Source: Parabacteroides merdae ATCC 43184
GTDB taxonomy: Bacteria; Bacteroidota; Bacteroidia; Bacteroidales; Tannerellaceae
Assembly (NCBI RefSeq): GCF_025151215.1
Contig: NZ_CP102286.1
Location: forward strand, 3,224,001 to 3,288,000
DNA length: 64,000 nt
Direction of reading: 5' to 3'
Part shown: one piece after another, positions 52,075-63,100 of the stretch
Layout: each line of letters starts with the position of its first letter
Numbering within the stretch: position 1 is the stretch's first letter
Translations under genes and position numbers: made by a program
Notes under the pieces: model-generated
The model's input: only the letters and a program-made list of their open reading frames with translations
Told to the model about the DNA's origin: nothing
Database searches by the model: none

Positions 52075-53670
52075 TTATTTTACTTTTTCGAACCAAGGCA
52101 GGCGTTCCAGAGGAGCTGTCACTTCAATCGTTTTCGGTCCCTTGAACTTCTTACCCGTATCGTCTACCCATACACCTTCTGGCAGCATCACTTTGCGCGT
52201 GTGTTCCTTGGTCAGTACCGGGGCAACCAGATATCTGTCACCCAACATGAACTGATCCTTGCAATCAACGAACCCCTGGTGCGGAAACGCATATTCCATA
52301 TGCCGGATGATCGGCTCACCGGTCTTTGCGGCATGATACGCCTGTTCCAGAATATATGCTCCCATCTTCTCATGCAGACGGGCATAATCACGGCAAATCG
52401 CCAGATGCTTTTCATCGAGGATGCGCCAAGGAGCCACCGAGAATTGCATCATCGGCATCAAGGCATGTACCTGGCAGGAACGCACGATCAACTCTTGATC
52501 GAGCTTCGTCTGGTCTACTCCCAGGAAAGAGGCGAACTGGCCTCCGCCGATCATATCCGGACAGGCATAGGCATATCCCAGCAAACCGGCAGCAATCATA
52601 TCAGGGATCAGCAGGCCGACCGCATTCCAAGAGTAATCTTTATCACCCAGACGCTGAACCAGCGCTTCACCTCCCATCTTCCATCCGGCACGATATTCGT
52701 TAAACGGGAAATCCAACCCGATCTTCGCCCAATACCGGCACATATCCACTGAAGTAGCCGACTTATCGTAAAACTCCAGTTCCGGATCGTTATAATGACC
52801 GATATCACCGGCATCAAACTTGAAACCATCCGCCCCATATTTCTCCTGCATGCCGCGCAATTGTTGTTTCAGATGTTCGGCAGCGGCCGGATTGCTAAGG
52901 TCATAGCAGGCACTATAACCGTTCCACCACGGAATGATGGCCGCTTCATTCGTCCCCCTTTTTTTGATCAGGAATCCTTTCTGCTGAAGCTCACGAAACT
53001 CCGGGCTATCCGGACTGACGAACGGGCAAATCCAGAACATGATCTTGAATCCCTGTCTGTGCAGACGATCAATCATTCCTTTCGGATCAGGAAAACGTTC
53101 GGGTTTAAAGTCGAAATTGCCATAATATTTCTGCCAGTTGTCATCCACCATGAACACGCCGACCGGAAAATCATTCTCCAATACATGACCCGCATATTTC
53201 AGGATATCCTCCTGATTCTGGTTATACATCAGTTCGATCCAGGTATTATACTGCGGCATGGAAAAGAACAACGGATCCGGCAAATCACCGGAAGGTGGGA
53301 AATGTTTGGCAGAAGCAGCCATATAAGCATCCTTCAACGTACGGCCCGCCAATACCGGCTCCATCTTCTCATAATCGGAATACAAACGCAACTCTCCATT
53401 CTCGACCTGAAAAGAAAACGGCTTGTCACTCCAAATATACCGTCCCTCCGAAGAAAGCAGAAGCGGCACGTTCTGATTGTTCAGGTTCTCGGCAGAGAGG
53501 TCGAACAAACGCAAGTCACCTTCAAAAGGCATCTTCGATCCCAAGCCGACTGCACCGCCCCACCATTTCTCTCCTTCGAGAGACGTTATTTTCGATTCGT
53601 ACTTGCTCGCAGCAAAGCAGGGCAATGCCAAGAGAACCAAGAAAAGGAGACAGATTGATTTACGTGTCAT
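52075..53670 (-). CDS. GH31-family alpha-glycosidase (PUL E)
   Basis: This 531-residue exported enzyme has a signal peptide of about 21 residues (LLFLVLLALPCFAAS). It is shorter than typical GH31 (700 or more), with a reduced N-terminal beta domain. The TIM barrel reads PVGVFMVDDNWQKYYGNFDF near residue 170, GFKIMFWICPFVSPDSPEF near residue 210, and the nucleophile Asp286 in GFKFDAGD. A later SWNAVGLLIPDMIAAGLLGYAYACPDMIGGG stretch holds the acid/base region. GH31 includes alpha-glucosidases, alpha-xylosidases, alpha-galactosidases and, in gut Bacteroidetes, alpha-N-acetylgalactosaminidases. The GH89 and GH16 neighbours favour a host-glycan substrate. It is the last gene of PUL E. Confidence 0.9.
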   Translation of the reverse strand: MTRKSICLLFLVLLALPCFAASKYESKITSLEGEKWWGGAVGLGSKMPFEGDLRLFDLSAENLNNQNVPLLLSSEGRYIWSDKPFSFQVENGELRLYSDYEKMEPVLAGRTLKDAYMAASAKHFPPSGDLPDPLFFSMPQYNTWIELMYNQNQEDILKYAGHVLENDFPVGVFMVDDNWQKYYGNFDFKPERFPDPKGMIDRLHRQGFKIMFWICPFVSPDSPEFRELQQKGFLIKKRGTNEAAIIPWWNGYSACYDLSNPAAAEHLKQQLRGMQEKYGADGFKFDAGDIGHYNDPELEFYDKSATSVDMCRYWAKIGLDFPFNEYRAGWKMGGEALVQRLGDKDYSWNAVGLLIPDMIAAGLLGYAYACPDMIGGGQFASFLGVDQTKLDQELIVRSCQVHALMPMMQFSVAPWRILDEKHLAICRDYARLHEKMGAYILEQAYHAAKTGEPIIRHMEYAFPHQGFVDCKDQFMLGDRYLVAPVLTKEHTRKVMLPEGVWVDDTGKKFKGPKTIEVTAPLERLPWFEKVK

Positions 53671-53691
53671 AATATATTCAATGTTGTTATG

Positions 53692-55848
53692 TTATTTGCC
53701 GAATATTTCCACAAATATACGTTTTACTGTCGAAATACAATCTCCTTCCGGTTCGCTCGAATAAACATTTGTTGCTTTCGTCCAGCGTTCCTCGATTGCA
53801 TAAAAGTCGATAGCCGCCGTTTTTCTGCCATCCAAAAGCCGAGTCTGATAATCGAACCAGGTTTTCCAGCGCATATAATAGAAATCTTTCAGGATACCAT
53901 TCCATTCGCGATGGGCATAATCGCGCAAGCCGCCTTCGTCGGCCGCCAATCGGTTACCCCAAGTCGTAATCTGTACACGGGCATTCCACTCGTACAATTC
54001 CTTTTCTTCAGGAGTACCTCCGAGGCTGCGGGCACGAGCGATCCAGGTTCCAACCTTAAATTCAGGACGCGTTGCCAGCAATTCGTCCTGCAACAGGATC
54101 AAACGCAGGAAACGGTCGGAAGCATCCTTATACAACTTTTTGTCGCCAGCGGCAAAAGCGGCCTCAACAACCTTCTCCGTAAGACGTCCTTTCTCGGCGA
54201 TCGCCTGGCGGACGATATCGACCAAATCATACTCGAAATTATTGTTTCCCTTGAACTCATCGGCTACAGACACCATCATAGCGGCAGCACGAATCACATC
54301 GTTCGGATCATAATAGTCTTTCATCTCCGACCAGCTTGAAACCTGATACGGATGTTCGGTAGGACGGGCACAGAATACAGATTCATGAGTTCCCTGCTGC
54401 GTATTTGCATCCGGACAGTTATAGATGGAATTGCTCAACAGTATCCAAGCGTCCTGCACCGTGGGATTGCTCTTTCCGTAACGGGCAACCGTATACTCCC
54501 TCAACCACTGATCCTTGTCGAAACGCTGCGGACACCAAGGCAGTTCCGTCAACAGTTCGAACATGACCGGGTTGTTTTCGCTCCCCTCCATCGTCATGCC
54601 GACTCCTTTCAGCGTTTTACCGAACGGACTTTCCTTCGCCTTATAGAACTCGTCGATCACGTGCTTCAGCTTCCCGTGTAATCCAACGTTCCCACCATAG
54701 TTCAGCAACATACAATAAATCCAGTCATGCTGTCCGAACCCGTCCTTCCGGTACCAAGTAGATGCAGGATCTCCCCACTGCGGACGGCTTTCCGCGAACA
54801 GATCCAACACGATCAGATCTCCCGCCTCCAAATTTCCGATCATCTGCGGACGCGGGTTCGCCTGCCATGCCTGAGCCACCCAGACAGCTTTCGGATTATT
54901 TTTCTTCATTGCCTGCATAATGGCCTTTCCAGCTGCATCCAGATCCACGCCGGCCACACTTCCGCCTTCATGGAACGGGTCCATACTGTAATAGTCCGCT
55001 TTGCCGTACAGCTTGTTCATCTCCTTATAATATAAGGAAGCGATCTCCTCGAAACGCGGATCTGTCGGTTGCAAAAATGCCGGACGGCGATATCCGTTCC
55101 ATAATCCCGGATCAGAGACATTCAAACCTAACTTCTCTTTTGCATTATGAGGAACCATACCGGAGTATCCGGGGAATACCGGTTCGATACCATATTCACG
55201 CATCCGCTTCACGATCCGTTTCTGCAAAGCGATCTGCTGCTTATACCAACTATCCGGATTCGGGCCGCCCCAACCTTCCAAGTTGTTCATCAACCACCAA
55301 GCCTGGAAACCGGGACCGGCTACAAAATCGTTGATTTCTTCCTTCGTATAGCCTAACTTGCTCAGCACATTGTACCAAACGCCATCCGTCCCGACCATCG
55401 CCAATGGCAAGTTAATGCCATGCAACGCCATCCAGTCGATCTCTTTCTCCCAACGCGTCCAATCCCAAAAGGCCATCGTATAAGAGAAGGTACAATAGTT
55501 GAAGTCATAGCGGTATTTCATATCCGTCTCATGACGTTCTTTCTGCTTCACTGCCGGCAATACCTCCGGCAATTCGGCCTGCATGCCATTCCAGGAAAGA
55601 TGAATTCCGACATGATATTTCAGATACCAGTTCAGCCCGGTCGCGATACTCACATAATTATTACCCCGGATCACGACCTTGTCACCTTTCTGGTCGAGTT
55701 CGAAAAAATCGACAGGAGATTTCACCTGTTCAATCATAAATTTACGCGACGCACCTTTGTCGATACGTTCCAGCAACCCTTCGATAGGGGAAGCCGCTTT
55801 TACGACAAGCGCAACCAGCAACATGCCGAGGATATGGATGATTTTCAT
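53692..55848 (-). CDS. GH89-family alpha-N-acetylglucosaminidase (PUL E)
   Basis: This 718-residue exported enzyme is the bacterial counterpart of human NAGLU. Domain order is a small N-terminal alpha/beta domain (to about 115), the TIM barrel (about 120-450) and a C-terminal helical domain. Recognisable motifs are CTFSYTMAFWDWTRWEKEIDWMALHGINLPLA, MVGTDGVWYNVLSKLGY, SGMVPHNAKEKL and DPFHEGGS with Glu294, a likely catalytic acid. GH89 enzymes remove terminal alpha-linked GlcNAc, as in gastric-type mucin caps and heparan sulfate. The gene overlaps the previous gene by 4 bp (ATGA), so the two are translationally coupled. Confidence 0.95.
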   Translation of the reverse strand: MKIIHILGMLLVALVVKAASPIEGLLERIDKGASRKFMIEQVKSPVDFFELDQKGDKVVIRGNNYVSIATGLNWYLKYHVGIHLSWNGMQAELPEVLPAVKQKERHETDMKYRYDFNYCTFSYTMAFWDWTRWEKEIDWMALHGINLPLAMVGTDGVWYNVLSKLGYTKEEINDFVAGPGFQAWWLMNNLEGWGGPNPDSWYKQQIALQKRIVKRMREYGIEPVFPGYSGMVPHNAKEKLGLNVSDPGLWNGYRRPAFLQPTDPRFEEIASLYYKEMNKLYGKADYYSMDPFHEGGSVAGVDLDAAGKAIMQAMKKNNPKAVWVAQAWQANPRPQMIGNLEAGDLIVLDLFAESRPQWGDPASTWYRKDGFGQHDWIYCMLLNYGGNVGLHGKLKHVIDEFYKAKESPFGKTLKGVGMTMEGSENNPVMFELLTELPWCPQRFDKDQWLREYTVARYGKSNPTVQDAWILLSNSIYNCPDANTQQGTHESVFCARPTEHPYQVSSWSEMKDYYDPNDVIRAAAMMVSVADEFKGNNNFEYDLVDIVRQAIAEKGRLTEKVVEAAFAAGDKKLYKDASDRFLRLILLQDELLATRPEFKVGTWIARARSLGGTPEEKELYEWNARVQITTWGNRLAADEGGLRDYAHREWNGILKDFYYMRWKTWFDYQTRLLDGRKTAAIDFYAIEERWTKATNVYSSEPEGDCISTVKRIFVEIFGK

Positions 55849-57416
55849 TTGACAGAGATTTTATTCATTAAGATATTGACGCCATACTTTCCGTCAGGAG
55901 ACACCCACCACTGCGTATCGCCGTTTGCACAACGGATCGCAAAACGATTGTCATACTGCAAACGGGCGGAGCCGTCGGGAATCCATAGGCCGAGGCTGTA
56001 CATTCCCTTTGCCAGACCAAGCGGAATCTGCAAGTCGGTAGAAATCGTATGCAGGAGCGGAGTGCAGGAGCTGTCGCCCGTTTCATACGGTTGCCAGTCA
56101 TTCACATTCGCATCCGTCAAGGCGACATGGCAAACCTTACCGGACTCGTCAATCAAGACCAGATAGACAGGATGTTCATTAAACAAAGTCGAGAAACCGC
56201 GGTTTATCAAAGATATTTCGACAGGATTAGCCTGTCCGGCAAGCAAAACCGCCGGAGCCGTCATCTCCTGCAACTCGATACGGTAACCGAGATGGTCCCG
56301 GATATAATCGAATACATTCCGTTCCGCTACAGAGCCATCTTTCCTGATGAAATACCCATCCGACACCGGCATCTTGTTCTCCCGCAGGAATTCTGTGGAA
56401 ACAGGAGTTTCCTTCCAGTACATCATCGAATACTTATCTTTCGTATTCTTTTCCTTATAGTTATGAATCACGCTAAGAGAAGTGAAATGTTGCAGGAACA
56501 GGCGGCGTGCCGTTTGCAATCCATCAATGATCCACCCGGCTTCAGGATTATCGGGGTCCTCATTCATGCTCCAGGTTCCCCAAGGTAATTCTCCGTCGAC
56601 CGGAAAACAAGGAGACTCACGCACAATCTGCTCATAAGCAGGCGTACCTTCTGACATTCCGCCATCCCACTGATGCTTTTTGATCACAATAAAGTCGTCA
56701 TGGAAAGAAATCCGTTTATAATCATTAGAAGCCGTATCCAGCAGGTTCTTATATTCGGGAACCCGTATCTGGACAGCCCGTCCTTCCGGTGTCATCCGGC
56801 AGATATGTTGCAAAATAGTCCGTTTCGTATCGTCCGACTTTTCGAGACCATGAAAAGAACTGTGCCATTCTCCCCAAGCACCGATCATGCCAGCCTGTAC
56901 AACCTGAATCACATCCTTATTCTCTTCAAGGAAAGGCTTGAGCTGTTCCGTATGGCGAATGATGTCTTCCAATGTAGGACCAGTAGCCGCCCGCCCCAAA
57001 AACTGGGTTTCATAAGCAAAACGGAGGACCGCTTTCTTGCCTAAGGACCTTAATTTGTCAAAGAAAATACCCATTGTCCGAAAATCCTCTCCTGTCAACT
57101 CTTTTCCGACTGCTCCCGTCAAATAGAAGTAGGTCTGAACCAGTGATACGCTATCGGAAGCATAGAGTTCGGACTGTTCTTCCAGATAAGAAGTGATATC
57201 AGGATATTCTTCGGGAGCCCAGACATAGTTCTTTTCCGTTACATCCAGTGCCACTTCAAGTCGGAATCCTCTTTCGGGGTTATACAGCCCTTCCATTCCA
57301 GCCGGATCATCCGCATAAATACCCCGGAAAGTACGATGCTGCACCCCGGAATCGCAAGAGGTGAAAAATCCAAGCATCAATGCGGAAACCAGCATAAAGG
57401 TCGCAATGTTTTTCAT
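55845..57416 (-). CDS. DUF4874/DUF4832-type lipoprotein, probable TIM-barrel enzyme (PUL E)
   Basis: This 523-residue protein has a lipobox ending FFTSC. The N-terminal part has GLYNPERGFRLE near residue 45 and a barrel-like pattern: SLVQTYFYL, KAVLRFAYETQF, VQAGMIGAWGEWHSSFHGLE, AVQIRVPEYKNLL. These stretches are those I associate with the paired DUF4874 and DUF4832 domains. Glu residues in FAYET and GEWHSS are at positions where a glycosidase could keep its catalytic acids. The C-terminal ~120 residues form a beta domain (PVEISLINRGFSTLFNEHPVYLVL). It is 1 bp from the GH16 gene and overlaps the GH89 gene. A role in processing the same glycan is inference. Confidence 0.8.
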   Translation of the reverse strand: MKNIATFMLVSALMLGFFTSCDSGVQHRTFRGIYADDPAGMEGLYNPERGFRLEVALDVTEKNYVWAPEEYPDITSYLEEQSELYASDSVSLVQTYFYLTGAVGKELTGEDFRTMGIFFDKLRSLGKKAVLRFAYETQFLGRAATGPTLEDIIRHTEQLKPFLEENKDVIQVVQAGMIGAWGEWHSSFHGLEKSDDTKRTILQHICRMTPEGRAVQIRVPEYKNLLDTASNDYKRISFHDDFIVIKKHQWDGGMSEGTPAYEQIVRESPCFPVDGELPWGTWSMNEDPDNPEAGWIIDGLQTARRLFLQHFTSLSVIHNYKEKNTKDKYSMMYWKETPVSTEFLRENKMPVSDGYFIRKDGSVAERNVFDYIRDHLGYRIELQEMTAPAVLLAGQANPVEISLINRGFSTLFNEHPVYLVLIDESGKVCHVALTDANVNDWQPYETGDSSCTPLLHTISTDLQIPLGLAKGMYSLGLWIPDGSARLQYDNRFAIRCANGDTQWWVSPDGKYGVNILMNKISVK

Positions 57417-57417
57417 A

Positions 57418-58605
57418 TCAATCGTTTTTAGTTGTTGTTATAATCAATGTAGCCTCCTGCCCTTTCAGCAAGCCATCCGGCAGACCGGTAATCTTCCCAT
57501 TCACGATAACTGTTCCGGCATCCTGAACCAAGCGCAAAGCTTTATCATCCAACGGTTCCCATTCCACAAACTGCTGTGTTACCGTCCCGTCGTTATAATG
57601 CACATTTACAAACGAAGGCGTGTATAACAACTCGCGTGTCACATGTCCGTCAATATCGCGCAAGGTAGCTTTTCCTTCGGATACCTGCAAGCGTGCCGGC
57701 TCGATAGAAGTGATGCGTAACTCATTTTCCGGTACTGCCTGACAGCCTTCGGGTATCTTCTTGTACATGCGGATATAGTCGATATCGAAACTCTTCGGAT
57801 ACGGGACGGAAGGATCGTAAGTCCCTGTCCAGCCGTTCTTCGCTTTCCGATTGTCATAGAAAGAGATAATCTGAACCAGCGGATAAGTGATCGTCGCCTT
57901 ATGCGTCATCACCTGTATGCCATCCACATACACAGTCACACCTTCCGGTGTCCAGTCGAAGCCATATACATGAAACTCTTCCGCCAATTTCTTATTAGCG
58001 AACCAAGGATGTTCCGTGTGATACTGGATCGTCGAGTCTTTCCAGCTGTGTACGGTAGACCAGATACGATTGACATCAGTCCCCAATATTTCAAAGATAT
58101 CGATCTCGCAACTTTGGTTCGGATCATCTTCAAACCCGATCAACCACCAGGCACAATGCACCCCGCCCCCAGCTTGCATCTTGGCACGCATTTCATAATA
58201 GCCATACTGGTTTATTTGTGTAGCTTCCGTCTTGATCGAATGAAGGGCTTTCCTTTTCGGATCATAGTGATGCATACCGGTGCGGCTGGCACTCATAAAA
58301 CCTGATATATACATTCCCTTATCAAACTCATTTTTTGAATCCCGGTCGATCGTCAACCGGACCACCCCGTCTTTCATCTCATACGTCGGTGTACAGACAG
58401 TCCGGTCTTTCGGCCAAGAAGGCAGATACTCAGGAATCCATTTCGTCCGGTCGATCTCTTTCCCTTCAAACTCATCGTGAAAAATCAAACGGTAACCCTC
58501 TTTCTCCAACGGGCTGGCGGGATAATCCTGCGCCTGTATGTTCTGTAAGCCGACCTGCAAAAGGAAACAGGCAAGAAGTGTACTGAATAGATATTTATTG
58601 CTCAT
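57418..58605 (-). CDS. GH16-family endo-beta-glycosidase (PUL E)
   Basis: This 395-residue exported protein has a signal peptide of about 25 residues (ending NIQAQ). The GH16 jelly roll (about 30-285) opens with LIFHDEFEGKEIDRTKWI. It has the active-site signature Glu167-x-Asp169-x-x-Glu172 (CEIDIFEILG) and the late strand FYVHG-like FHVYGFDWTPEGVTVYVDG. A C-terminal ~105-residue beta domain follows. GH16 enzymes cut beta-1,3 or beta-1,4 linkages in laminarin, agar and, in gut bacteria, poly-LacNAc of mucin O-glycans. It is the first enzyme gene after susD, beyond an intrinsic terminator. Confidence 0.92.
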   Translation of the reverse strand: MSNKYLFSTLLACFLLQVGLQNIQAQDYPASPLEKEGYRLIFHDEFEGKEIDRTKWIPEYLPSWPKDRTVCTPTYEMKDGVVRLTIDRDSKNEFDKGMYISGFMSASRTGMHHYDPKRKALHSIKTEATQINQYGYYEMRAKMQAGGGVHCAWWLIGFEDDPNQSCEIDIFEILGTDVNRIWSTVHSWKDSTIQYHTEHPWFANKKLAEEFHVYGFDWTPEGVTVYVDGIQVMTHKATITYPLVQIISFYDNRKAKNGWTGTYDPSVPYPKSFDIDYIRMYKKIPEGCQAVPENELRITSIEPARLQVSEGKATLRDIDGHVTRELLYTPSFVNVHYNDGTVTQQFVEWEPLDDKALRLVQDAGTVIVNGKITGLPDGLLKGQEATLIITTTKND

Positions 58606-58628
58606 GATATTTATTTGTTAACGGAGAG

Positions 58629-58653
58629 AAAAAAGGCCGCAAATGAAGCGGCC
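58629..58653 (-). terminator. Intrinsic terminator inside PUL E, after susD
   Basis: In the minus-strand RNA a perfect GGCCGC/GCGGCC stem (58653-58648 with 58640-58635, 7-nt loop) is followed by six U (58629-58634). It lies between the susD stop and the GH16 start, the same position as the terminator in PUL D. Confidence 0.82.
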
Positions 58654-58690
58654 CTTTCTCAATTTAAATATAGACTCTAAAAGAATCGGA

Positions 58691-60163
58691 TCAATAACCT
58701 GGATTCTGAACGATTTTGCCCTTACCTTCGTTGATTACAGCTTGAGGCAGCGGGAATAAAACAAACTCATCTTTAGTCGTCGTACAACCACGGTCTCTTG
58801 CATTCTGGATAAACTGTCCGTGACGGATCAGGTCGGAACGGCGGACACCTTCGAACCAAAGCTCATGCCCTCTTTCATCCAATACTTTCTGCAAGAAATC
58901 GTCTACTCCTTTTACATCACCCATTGTATATGGATTCAGCTTGGCACGTACACGAACTTGATTCAACAGATCCAGTGCTTCGGAAGTTACGGCATTTCCC
59001 TTACGAACAATTGCTTCAGAAAGCAAAGTCAGGACGTCTGCGTAACGGTAAACAACCAAGTCGATCTGGCTGCCGTCTCCTGTAGATTCGGGGTCTTCAC
59101 CATATTTTACAGGTACAGCTCCAGAATAAAGGTTACCATGTTTGGCGATATCAGACTCTTCATTAAACAATACACCATCAGTACCTACATATTCGCCAAC
59201 CAAAACAGACAGACGGTCATCACCTTCCTCAAAAGTACGGTAGAAAGGCCAAGGGACTTTATAACCATCCCATTTCTGGATAGAAGCATTCTTAGTCGGG
59301 TAGTTTCCCGGTAAAGCATGGTCATGCCACAACTGAAGATTTGTACCTCTTTCTTCCGTACAAGCAAAGATAATTTCCTTGTTCCCTTCATTTTCAAGCG
59401 TAAAGATATCTGCATATCTGTCCATCAATCCATAACCGTATTCGGCTTTCAACAATTCACGGCCGCATTCTTCCGCTTTCGCCCAATTCTTCTCATGCAT
59501 GTAATACTTCATTAGAATCGTATACGCCAAACCTTTATCAAAGCGTCCGAACTGTGTCGTACGGGTAGGCAAGCCTTTCAATGATTCAGTCAATTCCGTT
59601 TCAATGAAATTTGTCATCTCTTCTTGAGTCGCACGCGGCTCAATTACTTCATCCAACGGATTCTTCAAATCTTCCAGTGTCGGAATTGGAATAGGCCCAT
59701 AGAAATCATACAATAAAAATGCCAGCCAACCACGGCCTAAATGAGTTTCAGCCATCAGTAAAGCCTTCTTCTCGTCACTCATTTCTACATTTGAGATACG
59801 ATCCAATGTCAATGTCATTGTACCCAAATATTTGGCATAATCCGTATAATTGAGAGTCGTATAAGAATGATTCGGAGTCCAGTTATGAGTTGTCAGCGGA
59901 ATCCAGCTATCATTCACCCAACAACAAACAGCAATATCGGTTGACATATCACCAATAACCTGGAAACTGTGAGCCGTACTGAATACACCGCTATATTCCG
60001 CACTACGGAAAGGAGCATAAACACCTCCCACAACAAGCGCCTCCGCATCCTTTTCATTCGTCGGGAAAAAATCCGGATTGATCACATCATATCTTTCCGA
60101 ATCCAAATTAGTACATGAGGCCAATGCGCAACAGCACATTACTGTATATAATAATTTCTTCAT
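58691..60163 (-). CDS. SusD-like surface glycan-binding lipoprotein (PUL E)
   Basis: This 490-residue protein has a lipobox ending CALASC, then TNLDSERYDVINPDFFPT. Family features are AETHLGRGWLAFLLYDFYGPIPI near residue 150, KVLDERGHELWFEGVRRSDLIRHG near residue 430, and a terminal LFPLPQAVINEGKGKIVQNPGY. It follows susC by 32 bp. It is the shortest SusD here. Confidence 0.95.
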   Translation of the reverse strand: MKKLLYTVMCCCALASCTNLDSERYDVINPDFFPTNEKDAEALVVGGVYAPFRSAEYSGVFSTAHSFQVIGDMSTDIAVCCWVNDSWIPLTTHNWTPNHSYTTLNYTDYAKYLGTMTLTLDRISNVEMSDEKKALLMAETHLGRGWLAFLLYDFYGPIPIPTLEDLKNPLDEVIEPRATQEEMTNFIETELTESLKGLPTRTTQFGRFDKGLAYTILMKYYMHEKNWAKAEECGRELLKAEYGYGLMDRYADIFTLENEGNKEIIFACTEERGTNLQLWHDHALPGNYPTKNASIQKWDGYKVPWPFYRTFEEGDDRLSVLVGEYVGTDGVLFNEESDIAKHGNLYSGAVPVKYGEDPESTGDGSQIDLVVYRYADVLTLLSEAIVRKGNAVTSEALDLLNQVRVRAKLNPYTMGDVKGVDDFLQKVLDERGHELWFEGVRRSDLIRHGQFIQNARDRGCTTTKDEFVLFPLPQAVINEGKGKIVQNPGY

Positions 60164-60195
60164 GACTTTATCTTTATTTTTAACTGTTTATACTA

Positions 60196-63100
60196 TTAGA
60201 ATGTAATATCCAAACCGAAGCTGTAAGTACGAACATTCGGGTAAGCCCATTGCAACTGAGATGGAGCACTTTCTGAACTTGAAATGTCAGTTTCCGGGTC
60301 AAGACCTGTATACGGAGTGATTGTAAACGGATTGTTCACGTCGAAATACACACGTACGTTAGACAGAATATGTTTGCTGGTCTTAATAGGAATATTATAA
60401 CCTAAAGTAATGTTACGACAACGGATGAACCAAGTCTTTTCATAATAATAGTCACCGACCCCATAGGCACTTTCAGTCTGGAAATATCCGGGTAACGTAC
60501 CGTTCGGATTGCTGGAGGACCAAAGATCCGATATTGAAGTAGGCTGATTATAACCACGGCGCAAGTCATTAACGTTATTACTCAACCATTGTTTCTTATA
60601 ACTTCCGGCAGAAAGCTTATCAAACTGTCCATAGAAATAAACATTGAGATCAAAGTTTTTCCAACGCAAAGTATTATTAAACCCAAATAAATATCCAGGG
60701 TCAGCAGATCCGTAAATCACTTTATCTGCATCATCCAACTTACCATCAGGCTTTCCGGTCTTCATCGGAATGCCATGCTTATCAACTTTAATGGAACCAT
60801 CGGATTCATAAACATATCCGTCAATATCTTTGATCTTCACCTGTCCGGGTAATGCACCGGGCATATGGTCGATCGTTTCACCTACTTGAACCAAACCATC
60901 TGACAAATAACCGGAATAGTAACGCATCCATCCGTTATACTCATCATAAGCATTCGGTTTCCATTTCGGATCACGTTCTTTCCACTTGTCACGATAGAGA
61001 GAGAATGTCAAGTCTGATGTCCATTCAAAATCCTTATTACGGATATTAGTCGTATTGATCGTCAATTCAAAACCCTGACTCTGAGTCTTACCCACGTTCG
61101 CAATGATTTTATTCACCTCGTTATAAGACAGCAAAGTCTGTTCATTCAACAAATCGGAAACGACTTTATGATAATATTCAGCAGTTACATTGACACGTCC
61201 ATCCAAGAAACCTAAATCCAAACCAACGTTCCATTCACGGGCTGTTTCCCAAGTCAAAACATTGTTTCCGAGTTGACTCAAATAGACACCATTGATCATG
61301 GAATTGCCAAAGATATTATTGTTACCTACTTTATAATAGCTATAAGCTTTATCTCCTACGTTGGAGTTACCTGTTTCACCATAGCTCAAACGTAATTTAC
61401 CATTAGACAATACATTTCTCAAAGGAGCCAAGAACTCTTCTTCCGTAAACCGCCATCCGGCAGCAACTGAAGGGAAGAATCCCCAACGTTCACCCGAAGC
61501 AAAATTTGAAGAACCATCGGCACGCAATGTCGCTGTCAGCAGATAACGGTCTTTAAACGTATAGTTCAAACGACCGAAGAAAGAAGCCATACGAGATTTG
61601 GTTGCACTCGATCCTACAGTCGGACGTTTTGCATTACCCGCGCCCAAGTTGTTATACAAGAAACCGTCTGTAATGAAGTCATTGCTTTTTCCTGAAAACA
61701 TTTCATATGTAAACAACTGATAAGAATGACCAACCAAAGCGTTGAAGTTATGGTCGCCTACCTGTTTCGTATAATTAGCAGTCAATTCCATCAAGTAGTC
61801 GGAATTATCACCCTGCGCAATAGAGGCCGCACCATTCTCACGTTGTCCATAAAGCGTTGTCGTTGGCAAATATTGTTTCAGTTTTTGATAGTTACGGTCG
61901 ATACCGAAATTTGCCTTCAACAATAAGCCATCTATCGGGCGAACTTCAAAAAATGCATTTGCCAATAAACGCTCTTGAGTCGTCTTATCTGTAATGTCCA
62001 GCAATGAAACAGGATTCGGCAAGAAAGAAGCATCGGAGTTCATCGAATAATTGCCATTCTCATCCCGAATGGGCAAAGCCGGATTAAACTGAGCCGCAGA
62101 AACCAAAATTCCGGCATTCTCATTCTGGCCACTACCTAAAGGCACGTTGTCATATTCATTACGTGTCGCCGTCAAATTAATCCCCATCTTTACATATTTG
62201 CTCAACTTCTGGTCCAAATTGGCACGAAGAGAGTATCTTGTCATTCCATTATTTTTAATCACACCATCCTGATTAAAATAGTTTCCAGAAACCAAGTACT
62301 TCGTATTATCGTTACCTCCTGTTATAGATAAGTTATGAGAAGTCTGAAAACCTAAACGGGATATTTCATCAAACCAATTCGTATTATTAGCCGGATTGGC
62401 AATCTGAGCATCTGTATAAGGCAATGTCAAAGCCGGCAGGGAAGGGTCTGTCGCCTCTTTTCCTCCATAAATGCCAACACCGTTCGTACGCATCCATTGT
62501 TCACGAGTATAATCGTTTGTTGCCCGCATAAAACCGGAAGCGTCCAACATCTCGTAAGATTTGGCTATCTGCTGTACAGAAGCCGATCCGGAATACTGTA
62601 CCTTAGCCGCCCCGCTCTTACCTCGTTTTGTCGTCACGATGATCACACCGTTACCGGCACGAGCACCATAAATAGCTGTCGAACTTGCATCTTTCAGCAC
62701 TTCAATAGATTCAATATCGTTTGGATTGATAGAAGCCAGGATATTATCTTTATTACCTCCTGAATATTGATTACCACTATCCAATGAACCCGGAGAATTC
62801 ACAGGAAAACCATCAATAATGATCAACGGGTCATTCCCCGCCTTATCAGAAGAAGCGGCACCGCGAATACGGAAAGTTGATTGTCCACCCGGCTGGGCAC
62901 TAATCGTGCTGACCTGCAAACCGGCAGCCTTACCAGCCAAAGCATGACTAACTGTAGACACTGTTGCCACAGGAGTATCATCCATCTTGACAGATGCAAC
63001 TGCACCTGTCATATCCTTCTTCTTCATCGTACCGTAACCGACAACAATCACTTCTTCCAAAGCCTGTGTATCTTCTTTCAACAGAACGTTGATCACATTC

